A stretch of DNA of 64,000 nt from Hypoxylon rubiginosum (lineage: Eukaryota > Ascomycota > Sordariomycetes > Xylariales > Hypoxylaceae). Each line of letters begins with the position of its first letter. Positions within the stretch are counted from its first letter, which is position 1. A program made the position numbers and the translations under genes. A model generated the notes under the pieces. The model worked only from the letters and a program-made list of their open reading frames with translations, was not told the origin of the DNA and ran no database searches. Location: NCBI GenBank assembly GCA_902806565.1, contig CADCXA010000013.1, positions 1 through 64,000 of the forward strand, written 5' to 3'. Below, one piece after another: positions 1 to 12,647 of this stretch.

Positions 1-109
1 TCACTCTACTCTTGCTCATCCTCTTTCAGATGGTGCAATCTGAATAAACCTCTCCCGGGCCCTGTCCTTCTACCCGGTCGCCGACCTAATTTCCTTCGAC
101 TTCATCGTC

Positions 110-2409
110 ATGGACAACCTGTCCTCTGTACCGATATCCAACGGCCGTGAGCCCAGTTCGAGGCACGATGGCCACCATTATCACGCAAACGACACCACCC
201 TGACGAGTCCGAACCACATATCATCCACCAGTCGTCATCGCTCGCAGAGACAGTCACTATCGTCTTTATCTGCCGAACCACCCAACACGAAACCGTCTAG
301 GGATAGTTGTGACAGGCGAAGACCCGAGGACGCAGAAGACTCCTCTCGCCTCCCCAACATGTCACAACAGCTTATGGGTCAATCGGTTACTCCCTTCTTG
401 CGGGAACACATACCAGGATTCTATGCTCCGATAGGGAAGCCCGACCTCCCGTCAATGACGGCCCTCAAAACAAAGGATCCGAATAGCAAGTATTGTTACC
501 GGCACCGCCCGGATTCTAAGTGTCGAAGGGCGGCCGACGAGACTAAGATGGGCCTAATCCAGAGTGTATGTTGTGGCATCCCGGGATAAGTAGTGTCTGG
601 TCGCTCATATCTAATGCCTTTTTAGGAACTCGAAACGCTGCCTGCCGCCGACCGACAGGCCATCACAAATGTCTGGTCATTGTTTTCCGCTGCTCCTTCG
701 AAGCATCGAGAACTTATGCTGCAGGGCATCATTACGCAGTGCTGCTTTCCGCAACTCTCTACTGTATCTCGCGAAGTGCATGAACAGTTGAAGATAGATT
801 TTCTGACTGCACTACCGACCGAACTCTCGTTGAAGATTCTGTGTTATCTCGACTGCTCTTCCCTCTGCAAAGCTGCCCAGGTTAGCAGACGGTGGAACAC
901 GCTATCAGGAGACGACATAGTCTGGCACCGGATGTGCGAGCAACATATCGGACGGAAGTGCGAAAAGTGCCAATGGGGCTTACCGAAGTTGGAGAAGAAG
1001 AGATTGAAGGAATGGAAAATCCAACGCCAGGCCGATCTGAACACCCAGCGAGCACTGACGCTTATCAGCAGCCACAGCCCCTCAGTTGGAGGTGCCGCCA
1101 AGCGTGGAACATCATCTCTAGAGAATGAAGTGGAAAATACTACTAAGCGCCAATGCGTTAATGGATTCAGTGATGCGAGTGAGACTTCGTCGACGGGCAC
1201 TCAGAAATTCCGGCCTTGGAAAGATCTGTACAGGGAGAGATATAAGGTCGGATCAAATTGGCGTTACGGCAGGTGTTCCATCAAAACGTTTGGAGGCCAG
1301 CACACGAACGGAATCACGGCGTTACAATTCGACGATAATATGCTTGTCACGGGCTCTTACGATTCGAAAATCAAGCTTTGGGATATCGAGAAAGGCGAGG
1401 TTATACGGACTCTCCACGGCCATACTATGGGTATTAGGGCCCTTCAGTTCGATGACCGGATGCTCGTTTCTGCCAGCTTGGACGGTACAGTCAAGATATG
1501 GAACTGGCGAACTGGCGTTTGCATCAACACCCTCAATCACCAAGGTGGTGTCATTACCGTGCACATGGACGGCGACCTTCTAGCTTCAGGCTCTATGGAC
1601 AAGTCGATCAAGATCTTCAATTTCAAAACCCAACAATCATACAGTCTGCGAGGCCATACGGACTGGGTGAACCATGTCCGCCTCGATGCCACGTCGCGCA
1701 CCGTACTTTCAGCCTCGGATGACTGTACGGTAAAGCTGTGGGACCTCGACTCCAAAGTCTGCATCAAGACCTTCCACGGTCATGTTGGTCAGGTTCAACA
1801 GGTTCTTACGCTACCAGACGATTACGAATTTGAGGATGAGAATGCGCTGGATGGTGACGCTGCCTCCGTGACTAGCAACCGCAGTGGCACGCCTCCTGGT
1901 AGCTCCCCGTCCGCAGCATCGCCACCCGAAGTGGATGAGGAGCGAGCTGCGTATGGCCCAATCTTTCAGTGTGACACCGACCGGCCGCTTCCCCCACGAT
2001 GGATGCTTACTGGATCTCTCGATGCGACAATGAGGCTTTGGGATACCGCGACAGGAAAATGCCCGCGAACCTTTTTCGGACACGTCGAAGGCATTTGGGG
2101 ATTGGCGGCTGACTCTCTGCGCTATGTTACTAGCGCTAATGATGCTACAGGTAAGCATCTCGAAGCCATTAGTGGTCTCATCGTATTGCATTTTTCGAAT
2201 TGAAGACTAACCTCTTTGTCAATGTAGTCAAGGTTTGGGATGCTCGAACTGGTAAATGCGAACGGACATTCACTGGCCATGCCGGGCCCGTGACGTGTGT
2301 AGGCCTTAGCGATAGCCGGATGGCGAGCGGAGGTGAGGACGGAGAGGTGCGACTATACAGCTTCGAGGGTGAACCTTCAGAAGTTGAAGAATTCGGCACC
2401 CCTGCTTGA
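110..2409 (+). CDS. sconB: SconB/Met30-type F-box and WD40 protein, sulfur metabolite repression
   Basis: Exons 110-565, 626-2150 and 2228-2409 give 720 residues; both introns (60 and 77 bases) are GT..AG and the frame is kept. The N-terminal third carries the block typical of fungal SconB/SCON-2 ([19 protein letters not shown], then [18 protein letters not shown]). An F-box follows ([14 protein letters not shown]), then a charged linker and WD40 repeats ending in dipeptides such as KLWD, KIWN, KIFN, RLWD and KVWD. A serine/proline-rich insert (about residues 560-600) separates two repeats. In the family this is the substrate-recognition subunit of an SCF ubiquitin ligase that turns over the bZIP activator of sulfur assimilation (Cys3/MetR) when sulfur is plentiful. 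Single gene, not in an operon. The first ATG of the open frame is used because the upstream sequence is pyrimidine-rich leader. The call is firm; the exact number of WD repeats was not counted. Confidence 0.93.
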
Positions 2410-4305
2410 GCCACGGACGACTCGAAAAAACTTAATGTGCCTCAATGGAGGCCGATACCACTTATTAATGAGGCCCTAGCGGGATATTTTACGGAGGCGT
2501 TCTATTATACCACTTTTAACCGGCTTACCTATGGGATGAAAAAGAGCTGGAGCTCGGCGGCAGAAGTTTATGTTAGCCGAAATTCACGGCATCTGGGAGG
2601 GTTGGCGTATTCTGCTGGAAAATTATTAAAAAAAACTTCAAGGCGTCTTAGGCGGGAAATACGACGCCGTGACACCACGCGCTACTGGAATGGCTGTTCC
2701 AAAGGGGTTGGATAGTACGGCGTCTATTCAACATTATTCCATCTACTAAGGAGTAGGAATGTTTGTGCGATTACACTATAAAGAAAATAGTTTCCTATGG
2801 CATGTGGCTTGAGCCTCTTCATTATGCTGACTCATGTAATCTGCATGTGAGCAATGTTCTAGACTTCCGACCTAGTCGTCGAGCAGGATGGACGATCTGA
2901 GGGACAACGTGGGCTTCTCGCGGCCTAAGTTCATTTCTTATTGGAGCAAGCCCCTGTCTGTGTCGCGTGAATCTGATATTACAACCACCTTATCATCGCG
3001 ATCAAGTTGCATGCTAGTTCTGGATATAACCTCGGCATGTGGAATGCTAATAAATACTCGCGAACTTGATGCTAGAGCCTCAAAGGAGCTATAAGTATTT
3101 TCTACCCGGTAGTATCCGATAGGAGGTATACATCCAACTACATCCTGCGTACCTAATATGTAGTACGTACATGTATCCCAAGATCCCTGCCAAGTCTCGT
3201 ACCCCGGGCTTTGTCTCCCCGCAAAATCACAAGCTCGGCTGCCCGTCGGTAAACGTAACTTTTTTCGACGTCACTGCTATCACAGGCCAGATGCTTGTCA
3301 ACAACCGCAATTCTCGAATGGCTGATCTTTTTCAGATGGGAAATCGAGAATTGTAATTCTGCAAAGCCAATTGGACATGGTCATATCCTGATCTACGACT
3401 CAATGGTTTGAAGTGACGAAGCTTTACCTAGTAGGCAAAAGAACAAGACGTTTCTTTCCTGCCGGCCGCCAAGCTCTTCCACGCAACACGCGATCGAGAG
3501 CTCCGGTTTGCCGAACGAGACCTGATCCGGCGGACCGTTCGACCAAGAAAATGGACAAAGGCGTTACGGCACACAACGTTAAGGTTTCTCTTTTCCGCCG
3601 TCATCATCGATCTAGCCCCAACCCCACACACAATCTCGCTGTGCCTCCTTTGGCGCTTGTCTTCTCTCCCTTTAGCTCCCCTAGGTTAGGGCCTGAAAGG
3701 AAGCACGAGGATAGGCCGTCTCGAACTTCTCAGCTGCGGAAGTTCTTGGTGGTGCCTGTGCCTGTGCCCGTGCCCATTTTGAGTCACTCGCTTCCATCTC
3801 CCTTCCGGTATGGCGGGTGCGACAGATGCTAATTGCCATTACCCATAGCTCGGTAATGTCCTTGTGCCTAGGGCCCCCTTGGGGCCGGATGGGGGGGTTT
3901 TTATATAGATATCGGGATATCCTAGCTTAGAGCTTCTGACCCGAAGATCATGTTAGGTTTGGATGACTCCTTTTCTTTAGCTATTCTTTTGGTATTTATA
4001 CCTCTTTGTCTGTTGTATACACACATACTATACGACGATACCAACACATAGCATTTTCTTCTAGAGCTTGGCGCCAGTCATATCTTGTTTGTCTACCTTT
4101 GCTCCCGTCCTCGCCCAGCCGTACGAAGTTCTTCGCAAGGACCCTTTCTCCAAGGTGCTACTTGATAGAACGTTGGTGACGTCCATTGCATGTGATCGCC
4201 CTCCCCCAGAGCACCATCGATTTTATCTTGAGTGAAGCGGCCCAAGTAGAAGCGGAAGCATCCCGAACTGAAAACCGGGCGGAGGCCCAAACTACACCAG
4301 ATATT
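2410..4305. other. Intergenic region between sconB and the mitochondrial carrier gene
   Basis: No credible coding sequence in 1.9 kb: the short open frames have no recognisable motif and no splice-consistent extension. The proximal part is moderately AT-rich. 3590-3830 is pyrimidine-rich and contains a short GTGCCT/GTGCCC tandem repeat. A run of seven G sits near 3890. 3900-4180 has TATA-like stretches and is the likely promoter and leader of the carrier gene at 4306. Confidence 0.6.
3752..3776. repeat. Short hexanucleotide tandem repeat (GTGCCT/GTGCCC)
   Basis: About four imperfect six-base units run in a row in non-coding DNA upstream of the carrier gene. No function is evident. Confidence 0.7.
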
Positions 4306-5554
4306 ATGGCGACCAAAGTAGGAGGAAAAGATGGCAAGCCGCCGCCGACAGTAGCGACGAATCTAATCGGTGAGCGCTTAGACTTCCTACTTGTTGTCTA
4401 CCCCAATTCTGCTTACGTTCCTTGACTAACAATGCTGCAATATAGCTGGCGGAGGAGCAGGTATGATGGAGGCCCTGGCCTGCCATCCTCTCGGTTCGTG
4501 CTGCCCTACCTCCCCTCCCCCGCTCATGCCTCCGATCTAACACCTCTCCTCTCCTTTTTTAGACACGATAAAAGTACGAATGCAGCTCTCGCGGCGCGCG
4601 CGCCAGCCCGGGGCCCCGAAGCGCGGCTTCATACGCACGGGGGCCGAGATCGTGAAGCGGGAGACGCCGCTGGGCCTGTACAAGGGCCTGGGCGCCGTGC
4701 TGACGGGGATCGTGCCCAAGATGGCGATCCGGTTCACGTCCTTCGAGGCGTACAAGCAGGCGCTCGCGGACGCCGAGACGCGCAATATATCGGGGCGGGG
4801 CACGTTCATGGCGGGTCTCGCGGCGGGCGTGACGGAGGCCGTCGCCGTCGTGACGCCCATGGAGGTGATCAAGATCCGGCTGCAGGCGCAGCACCACAGC
4901 ATGGCGGACCCGCTCGACGTCCCCAAGTACCGCAACGCGGCGCACGCGCTGTACACGGTCGTGAAAGAGGAAGGCGTCGGCGCGCTGTACCGCGGCGTCA
5001 GCCTGACGGCGCTGCGGCAGGGCAGCAACCAGGCCGTCAACTTCACCGCCTACACGTACTTCAAGGAGGTGCTCCTGCGCTGGCAGCAGGGGCGCGACGC
5101 CACGGGCGCCGTCGCCGTGTCCCTGCCCAGCTGGCAGACCACGCTCATCGGGCTCGTCAGCGGCGCCATGGGCCCGCTGAGCAACGCGCCTATCGATACT
5201 ATCAAGACCCGCCTGCAGAAGACGCCGGCCGAGGAGGGGGTCTCGGCGTTTAAGAGGATCAGCAGTATTGCGGGGGAGATGTTTAAGTGAGTTTTACCTT
5301 TTCTATCTATTTCACTAGTATCTTGCTGTAGTTTGGGGTTTAAGATCTATGTTTTTGAAAGTATGTACTGTAATGCTGATCCGAGGTGGGGTTATAGGCA
5401 AGAGGGCTTCCATGCCTTCTACAAGGGCATCACACCCCGAATCATGCGTGTCGCGCCGGGCCAGGCCGTGACGTTTACGGTGTACGAGTACCTGAAGGAT
5501 AAGTTGGAGAAGAGTGGGCCTAGTATGTTATCGGGAAGTCAATATGAAGAATAG
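4306..5554 (+). CDS. acuL: Mitochondrial succinate/fumarate carrier (AcuL/Sfc1 type)
   Basis: Exons 4306-4369, 4446-4493, 4563-5286 and 5398-5554 give 330 residues, the usual length of the family. Three mitochondrial-carrier repeats are visible, each with its PxDxxK/R signature: HPLDTIKVRMQ, TPMEVIKIRLQ (PxE variant) and APIDTIKTRLQ. GAGMMEALACHPLDTIKVR is characteristic of the fungal AcuL/Acr1/Sfc1 group. The family exchanges cytosolic succinate for mitochondrial fumarate across the inner membrane and is needed for growth on acetate, ethanol and other C2 sources that feed the glyoxylate cycle. The start at 4306 is the first ATG in frame and matches the short family N-terminus. Exon 3 is much richer in G+C, especially at third codon positions, than the flanks. 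The orthology to AcuL is inferred from sequence memory. Confidence 0.93.
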
Positions 5555-5763
5555 GGGAGGGGGAATTGTTGGGGACGGGTTCGAGGTGAATGTAAGGATC
5601 GCATCTAAATGCAATTGTTCTAGTGCATCATATATCCAGATATTTATGAGAAAAGAGGATTATAATTCTAATTTTCCTACTTTATCATGACGTCTCGTTA
5701 ATCATAGTACCTCTAGAGTCGAAGTGACAGATATATAAACCCCAATTTTTGGGCGTTCAGTCT

Positions 5764-6923
5764 TCACCTGCCAGGTCTCTTGGGTCTCCTGAAGGCCGTC
5801 CTAGCCTCCGCTTCGGGGAACAGATCCGAAGTTACGGACTGTTCTGTGATCTCGCTCGGTTCCTCTACCTCGAATTTCTTCTCGATCTGGAGCCCCGCCT
5901 CGGATTTAGCTACATCGAGGACAGCCCGTTTCATTAGCGGGTACAGCATCCGGAACTTGATGCCCTTGGTGGCGGCCGTGGCGGGGCATGTGTAGAAGAA
6001 GAGCACGACATTCTTCTCGTCTCCACCACGTGGCGGTGTGGCTTTGTACCGGAAGAACGTGAAACGTGGTTCGGTTGATGAGATAGTCTCAACAAGCTCG
6101 GTGATCGTAGACGGTGAGGAGGAGTCAGGGACTAGCTCGATAACTTCGGTCTCGGGGTTGATTTTCTATTTCATACCCGTTATTAGCTATATACTTGCCC
6201 ATTTTACCCATTATACGGCTAGTACAACTTACCAGCATAACCAGCCCGCTGCCCTCCTCGCGGGCTAGCGCACTTAGGGAGACCAGCGCATCGGTAGCAA
6301 TGGGCATGTTCATGGTCTTGCTCAGATGAATCTCGCGGACGCCGGTGCCAGCACCAGCCTCGGCCTCTGCCCTCTTCACCTCACCCAGCGTCCTCTCCTC
6401 CTCGGTGAGCGGCGCCTCGAGCTCCACGTGCTTATCGTGCTTCTCGAAGCCGGCGGCGCTCAGCTCGTTAGCCATGGTCGCGAAGATTGTCTCGCGGAAG
6501 TGCTCCGAGCCCAGCTCGCGCACGAGCGTCAGCCGCGTCGACGCGAACAGCATCTTCTGCCGGACCTTGGCCGCATCGGGCACGTACGTCACGGCCACGA
6601 AGTACGGCGCGGTGTCATACCGACGTAGCAACACGTACAGTGGTTCGTCGGGCTTCAGGTGGGAAGCGAGCTGGGCGACATCGGTAGAGAAGTCGCTTGA
6701 CGAGGAGGACCGCGGGAGCGTGGATAGCGGCGTGAGGGACTCCGAGGAGATGGTCACGAGGAGCCCGAAGAGCGAGGTGTCGGCGAGCAGCGTGTTGAAC
6801 TGGGAAACGAGTTCCTGGGATGCTGGGTTTCGAAAGTGAGCAAGCTACGTTCTGTCTTGGGTGTAGGTGGGAAAGGGGAACGGGTCGGTATGTAAATACC
6901 ATACCAGAGATTCCTGACTGCAT
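5764..6923 (-). CDS. twf1: Twinfilin, actin-monomer-binding protein with two ADF-H domains
   Basis: On the minus strand the exons are 6905-6923, 6233-6822 and 5764-6165, giving 336 residues; yeast twinfilin is about 332. The tiny first exon encodes MQSGIS and joins to ASQELVSQFN, the usual start of the first ADF/cofilin-homology domain. The second domain begins near SGLVMLKINPETEVIELV and ends with the YPLMKRAVLDVA helix. The C-terminal tail (RTAFRRPKRPGR) is basic, as in the family, where it contributes to capping-protein and phosphoinositide binding. Twinfilin sequesters ADP-actin monomers and acts at cortical actin patches. Introns are 82 and 67 bases. The 3' end lies about 210 bases from the convergent carrier gene. 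No damage seen. Confidence 0.9.
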
Positions 6924-7282
6924 CTTGCCCCTTTTTCCAAAACCACGGGTTTACCTAGGTCGACAGAGTTGTTCAGGGAGTTGACTAGGAGTACATATGT
7001 AGGAAGACGGAAATCAGGTTCTGTTGTTGACACTGGTTGACACTGCGAGGCGCAGCGTCTGAGGATATCGAAGAGCAGAAGGGGCAGAGAGGCAGGGGAT
7101 GTATGTGGATGCCCCTCCATTTGACATTCGATGCTTGGCCTGTCAGGGGAACACGCGTGGTGCGGGGCTCAGATATATGATAGATGCATAAGTTGGATAT
7201 ACAAGATTTATTAGAATATCGTTTCTATATGTGCTAAGTCAATAAGTCAATACCATCCATCTTAAGGGATTCTGTTCTGCTT
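6924..7282. other. Intergenic, promoter side of twinfilin
   Basis: About 360 bases separate the twinfilin start from the end of the next minus-strand gene. Short antisense frames here have no support. The region must hold the twinfilin promoter and the 3' end of the upstream gene; no clear motif was recognised. Confidence 0.5.
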
Positions 7283-9195
7283 CTACATCCTCTTTGACTT
7301 CAAGTCTAGACGCAGTGATAAATCAAGTGTCTCACCTACTTCTGCCCACGCAGATGTATATCCGTACGGCATCCACTTGATCATACTTTCGACGCGAGAA
7401 ATCGTTCCGTTGTTGGTCTTAATCAGCTGCGGAATGAGATATGTCCCTGGAATGCGTGCAGCCGCCGACAATGGGCCAGGTCCGTCTGCCGGTTCGTCCA
7501 CTAAAGCCACAGCCATCACTGCTTTATCGCTGTCCGCGACGAGAATGCGCCTGTCACGAACTGTAGTCGTGCTGCTAGTTAGCCCATTAGGAGCTGTTCC
7601 CTTGCCGCCTAACTGAGCAGCGCATGTCAGATTTGCTTGCACAAAGTTGTCGCGTCTAGTGCATTCTGCTGCGAACGGCACTCTCTTGCTCGAATGCTTC
7701 TCTAGACCGTCGAAGTATGCATTCAATAACGCTGCTGATATCTTAGCACCAGTGTTATTAGCTTGGAAAGCGGGATCAAGCTGGCCTGTCGAATTGCCAT
7801 TCCACTCGACCGGGAGCGGCGGTCGCATGAGCGTCACTGTCCCCCTACGGCTATCCGTGAACTCTGCACGAACGATGTTCGCCTCGATCTTTGTTATTTT
7901 CCCGTCTTCGACCTTAATCCGTAGTGCAAGTACCCCTGGTATGGCGTGCTCCTTGGTAAGTCCCCAATACCCGGCTGACCCTCTTTCTGCATCAGCGAAA
8001 ACTCGTCCGTGCCGGCTTTAGCAATTTCAACTAGAGTCTCCCAGAGCCCATCCCCGATAGCGAGGAACTGGCCATTCTCCGAATAGCGCGCGTCCTCAGC
8101 AAGAGCTAGTGTTGATGGGTCATGAGATTTAAGTGCTTGAAGAACACCCTCGACCGCCTTCTCGAGGCAAGCCCGGTCGCAGGGACTTGGAAGTGTCAGT
8201 TCGGTGCCAGGGCCGCTGAGATCCACGGCCGGGTCCTCGGGAAATCCTGCGCGCATGCCGTAGGGCGCCTCGGTCAGGGTCATCTCGATTCGGTACAGTT
8301 TTTCGCCTCGTAAACGGAACGCCTCCATGGCTATCAATGTACGGGGAGTTTCGAAGTAAAGCGGGATAGGTGACAAAGTGCCATTGACGCTAGGCAAAGA
8401 CCGCACGGTTCCATTGTGGTCAAGAGTTGTGATGGCGAAAACGGCCTGGCGCTCCTCATCTGCCACGGGGAAGTGACGCTCGCGAATCTTAGTAACGCAG
8501 CCAAGGAATCCGGTCTGGAACTGCTCTTCACAGGTGAGGGAGGCAAATGTGGTGCCATTAGAGTGGCCGTAAGGATCCCCAGTCTTGACGTTGGTCGTTT
8601 GAAGGCCATCTTCCAGGCGGTTGCAGTCTTTGTCAAAGAAGGTATAGTCACCATTGGGGTCGTTTCCCTGCATCCCAGTGTAGTACTTATTGGTTTGTGA
8701 TATCAGCTTCTCCCGAGGAATCCGCTCTGTTTCCGGAACGGTTTCGAACCACTCGGGTTCGGGCCGGCCGAGCTCTTCATACAAAGCCACGCCACCGGGG
8801 TCACGAGTAATCTGCGTCTCAATCTCACTGATCTTTCCAACCTCATAGACCTTAAGACGGACGAGGTAAATTGCCCCGATACCGTTCTCAGTGATGGTGG
8901 TAATAGCTGCGACCTGGCGCGCCTCGGGATCAGAGAATATGTGGTTGTATTTGCCCAATGATTCGGCGATGTGCCACTCGCCTGTTCCTAGCGGAAGTAT
9001 TTGGTCATTCTCCACGTATTTTACATCGTCGGTTACTGGCAAGCTTGATGGATCACGAGCTACTGACGCTTTCAGATAGTTCGTGATTAGTCCTTCTAGG
9101 CCATCTCTGTCGAGGCGTTTAGCTGATGCTTGAACCGAACTGAGGACTAGCATGCACAGGGCAGCTCCAAGAACCTGCCGAATCTGGTGATACAT
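7283..9195 (-). CDS. Secreted protein with repeated NTF2-like/DUF8021-type modules, one frameshift
   Basis: The ATG at 9193-9195 starts a signal peptide (hydrophobic core GAALCMLVLSSVQASA). The protein consists of two homologous halves, each with a catalysis-free-looking alpha+beta module: DDVKYVENDQILPLG and EDARYSENGQFLAIG match, as do LVRLKVYEVGKISEIET and, after a frame correction, LALRIKVEDGKITKIEA. Paired cysteine blocks (CNRLEDG, LTCEEQ; CTRRDN, LTCAAQ) and N-glycosylation sites fit extracellular location. The pattern resembles fungal secreted proteins annotated DUF8021, but no activity is known to me. The first frame (7894-9195) must shift near 7968-7974, where one base appears to be missing within GGGTATTGGGG; reading then continues in the next frame to a stop at 7283, about 636 residues in all. 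The only GT..AG intron that would restore frame is 35 bases, too short for these fungi. A read error or a recent null mutation would both explain it. Confidence 0.7.
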
Positions 9196-10853
9196 TATTC
9201 CCCTTTTTGACCCGGATTTGATGATTTGGGTTTCTCTAGATCTATCCTAACATTCCATGGTACACTATTTATGTGATATGTGACAAGTCATCCTCTGAAT
9301 AGATCGTCGTATCCCTGCAAAATGCAATGCCGGCAAAATAGATCTTCCCTCCTTTGGCGCGGCTGGGAATTATTTTGCCCAGAATACGTTGACTTCGAGG
9401 CTTACTGTTTTTAGACCTCCGCTCAGTCATTATCCTCTATATTATCCAATGAATACCTACATAAGGTAGGTATGTGTTAAATCTGCCAACTTATTCCAAG
9501 GATAGCTGTCGACCATGATCGACGTAAATCTGAGTTATACCCCCAGAAGTCGACACTAGGTACCTATACAGATATCCAGCTACATGGCAATGTAACGGGT
9601 CAGCTACAACGCCATAGAATTATTTATCTAAAAGCAGCTTAGAGTACACTAAATCAAATAGCTTAAATAACATTATTTAACGCCTTGAGACTTATTCTTG
9701 GTTATATAAGGGTCGCGGCTTAACTAGAGTATCTCAGAGAGTTGTCAAAAGGTAGACCTATCTCAGATCTCTTCTTAACATTAAAACGTTTAACACACCG
9801 GCTCGGGCCCAGCTAAAAGGTAAACCTATCAACCGAACAGTCTATGTGGTAGCCACGCTTTCGATTGAAGGTAATACTATGAGTCCTCTTTAGACATATC
9901 TTGAGTACCTGCCTTAGGTAGGTACCTACCTAGGTAGTTATATGTTGTAGTGTTGTTTTCTTATAACTGTACAGCTAAGGACATAAGAACTATAAATGTT
10001 TTAAATTACGACCTCAGAAAGTCCAGCAACGTCAGAGGCCCAACCTTGCCTTTATCCCAAGTATTTATCATTGGCAATTCAAAAAGCTTTTTGTTTTTGG
10101 TGTCGCATTTTCGTGGCGTTTCCAAACACTTCGCTTCCATAGTTCCAATAGAGCTATATTGCTACCTGGTAATGGTGGCTACTACTATATTATTATCGTA
10201 GGAAACTCAGACTTTTTCATGTAAGTTCTTTCATAAGGAAAACCTCGTGAACTCAAGACTTATCGAGATAGTTAGATCGAGAACCAATAGTATTACTTTA
10301 TAGGGCAGCCTGAATGTGTGATAGGCTATTAAATCTGATAGCCATGACCCCTGACTACTCCATCCTTCTTTCCTGGGGCGTGAAACGGTTCAAGCTGAAT
10401 GTACCTCACGGTATCCTGTTAATCGGGCTATTTCCAATTTTTTCTATTCTAGATGACGATATGTGTTTGCGAGGCCTTTCTCGTGTTCTCATTCCTTTCC
10501 CTCAAAATAGGCACAATGACTATCTTTGGGCTCTCATATGGTAGCAGTGGATGAGGCACCATCCTCATAAATATTGACAGGGTTATACTGTACTATCCGA
10601 TAGTGTACTAGTCGAGCCAAGGTTATTCCCCAAGATTGCAGAGCATATCATGAATCCGAATGCTCTCATTGGCTCTATAACCGATATGCGGCCAATGAGC
10701 CCGATACACGCTTTTGGAGAAAGGCTATGATCCCATATACCTAGGTAAGGTAGGTATGTATATATACTACAATATCTATTTCACGTTGTGCGGGGCCTCG
10801 TGTTTAGCTACATGACCTTTCGTTTCCTTGATCTGTAGTCGGTCAATAGAGCA
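9196..10853. other. Intergenic, AT-leaning with dispersed TAGGTACCTA-type motifs
   Basis: 1.65 kb without a supported gene. Two open frames (around 9950-10201 and 10314-10544) have no motifs and lie in AT-rich DNA. Short palindromic TAGGTA/TACCTA runs occur at about 9464-9474, 9557-9566, 9914-9937 and 10739-10756. The last 100 bases are the probable promoter of the P450 gene. Confidence 0.6.
9914..9937. repeat. Short palindromic TAGGTACCTA-type motif, one of many dispersed copies
   Basis: A self-complementary run built from TAGG and TACC units. Related copies are at 9557-9566, 10739-10756, 18848-18857 (inside an intron), 20873-20888, 31795-31806 (inside a decayed gene), 41912-41946 and 49731-49744. 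All but the decayed-gene copy are non-coding. The motif seems to belong to the genome rather than to one gene. Confidence 0.7.
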
Positions 10854-12647
10854 ATGGCGTCCATCATGAACTCAAGCTCATTTTTGACGACAGAGAACCT
10901 TAGAGCAGGCCTGTCCCTGGCTAATCTTCTCTATCTTGTTGGCTTATGGCTTGGTTACCATTTACTCATTGCTGCATACAATATCTCGCCTTTCCATCCC
11001 CTTTATAGATTCCCTGGCTCAAAATTGGCGGCTGCGAGTTACCTGTACGAAACATATTATGACTGGTGGTTGGTAGGAAGGTATGGCAAAAGAATCCGGC
11101 GCATGCACGAGAAATATGGTAATCATGATTCTCCGATTTTGCACAAATTAGAAGACGTACCTAACTTATAAACTGCTAGGACCGATTGTGAGAATCAACC
11201 CGGACGAGCTTCACTGCAACGATCCTTACTTCACCGACGAGATCTATGCTAGTGGAAATCGGATCAGGGACAAGTGGCAGCACCAACTTAATACAGGTGC
11301 TGCTGGTCCAGTGTCGGTCACCGAGTTCTCGACTGTCTCCCACGAACTACACCGCATCCGAAAGGGTGCGCTAGCCAGATTTTTCTCTCGTCAGCAAACG
11401 TTAAAGCTCGAGGGAGAAGTACACGATTTTGCACAACGTACCATAGAGAAAATGCTGCGTTCCGCTGATAAGGGGCCATTTGACGTAAAAGAAGCATTCA
11501 ACTGCTTCACAGCAGATAGTAAGTGTCATCTATAATACTCCTAGAAAGTACTGATTTCTGATATCGTAGTCATATCCCAATACTCGTTTGGCGAGCCCAT
11601 GGGCTTCATCGATCAGGACGGTTGGGAACCTAACTTTACCACTTGGGTTAAATCATTCTTCAAAAGCGCATATACGATGAGATACGTAGCTCCTGCCAGA
11701 ATTCTTGCCCAATTTGCTCCTCTATTCGCGAACTACATGGGCGAGAACCTAAGAGCGGTAACGAGACAGATCGCAGTCGTCATTCCCCGATATATTCAGA
11801 AAGCTCTAGATAATCCCGAGAATGGTAGGGTGTTTGCGGAGTTGATGGAATCTCAAATGCTGCCTGAGGAAGAAAAGTCAATGTACCGCCTTTCTGGTGA
11901 AGGGTTCAATTTATTGGCTGCGGGAACAGAGACTACAGCTGTAAGTTATGACCTCGGAATTAGAAGCATACGTCTATCTCATCGAACTCACAGGCTACGC
12001 TCACTTGCATTACATACTATCTCCTTTCTCAGCCGGAGATTTATGCCCGCTTGATGAAAGCATTGGAAGGTGTTGATCCTCTGAATCTCAAGTGGACTGA
12101 TCTGGAGCAGCGTCCGTACCTATGGGCTGTGATTCACGAAGCCTTGCGTTTGACGCCTGGTGTTTCGCACAGATCGGCTCGAATTGCACGGACTGAGGAT
12201 CTAATCTACAAGAGCAAAGACGAGCGATTCCAATGGGTCATTCCTAAGGGTGTCCCTATAGGGATGACTTCAGTGATTAATCATAGCAACGAGGAGTTGT
12301 TTCCAAACCCTGATGAATACATCCCCGAGCGCTGGATTGTAGATGGTCAGCCGAATTACGCCTTGGAGAAGTTTTTGATTTCGTTTGGAAAAGGGACTCG
12401 ATCATGCCTTGGCACTCAGTGAGTTGTCATCTTTTTATCTGTGATTATTAAGAAGTCCAAATGCTTATCGTATTCTCCTAGACTTGCATACTGCGAGCTT
12501 TTCCTTATGGCGGCTGCCATGGCATTCCGGGTTTTGCCAAGAGCTCAACTATACGAAACTAGTATTGAAGACATAAGATACGAGTATGATCTCGTCGTGC
12601 CTCAAACGATTAACGGGTCTATCGCTGCTCGCATCATAATATCGTAG
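10854..12647 (+). CDS. Cytochrome P450 monooxygenase, microsomal, secondary-metabolism type
   Basis: Five exons (10854-11118, 11180-11518, 11570-11940, 11994-12418, 12482-12647) give 521 residues with a kept frame. An N-terminal membrane anchor (LSLANLLYLVGLWLGYHLLIAA) precedes a proline hinge (FHPLYRFPGSKLAA). The I-helix oxygen-binding motif is AGTETT (about 319-324). The K-helix ExxR is EALR, the meander has PERW, and the heme loop is FGKGTRSCLG with Cys about 463. All key residues are present, so the enzyme should be functional. The overall look resembles fungal P450s that oxidise terpenoids or other specialised metabolites; the substrate cannot be told. No synthase gene is adjacent, so it is an orphan here. 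The heme motif is split by an intron just after LGTQ. Confidence 0.93.

Noticed and set aside
3413..3832. 139-codon open frame on the plus strand
   Set aside because: Pyrimidine-rich low-complexity sequence, no motif, no ATG-plus-splice model, and it lies in a promoter-like region.
4559..5046. Long minus-strand frames opposite the carrier exon
   Set aside because: They mirror a G+C-rich coding exon; the plus-strand protein is a clear mitochondrial carrier.
9950..10544. Two frames of 83 and 76 codons
   Set aside because: AT-leaning DNA, no recognisable motif or homology pattern, and no splice continuation.
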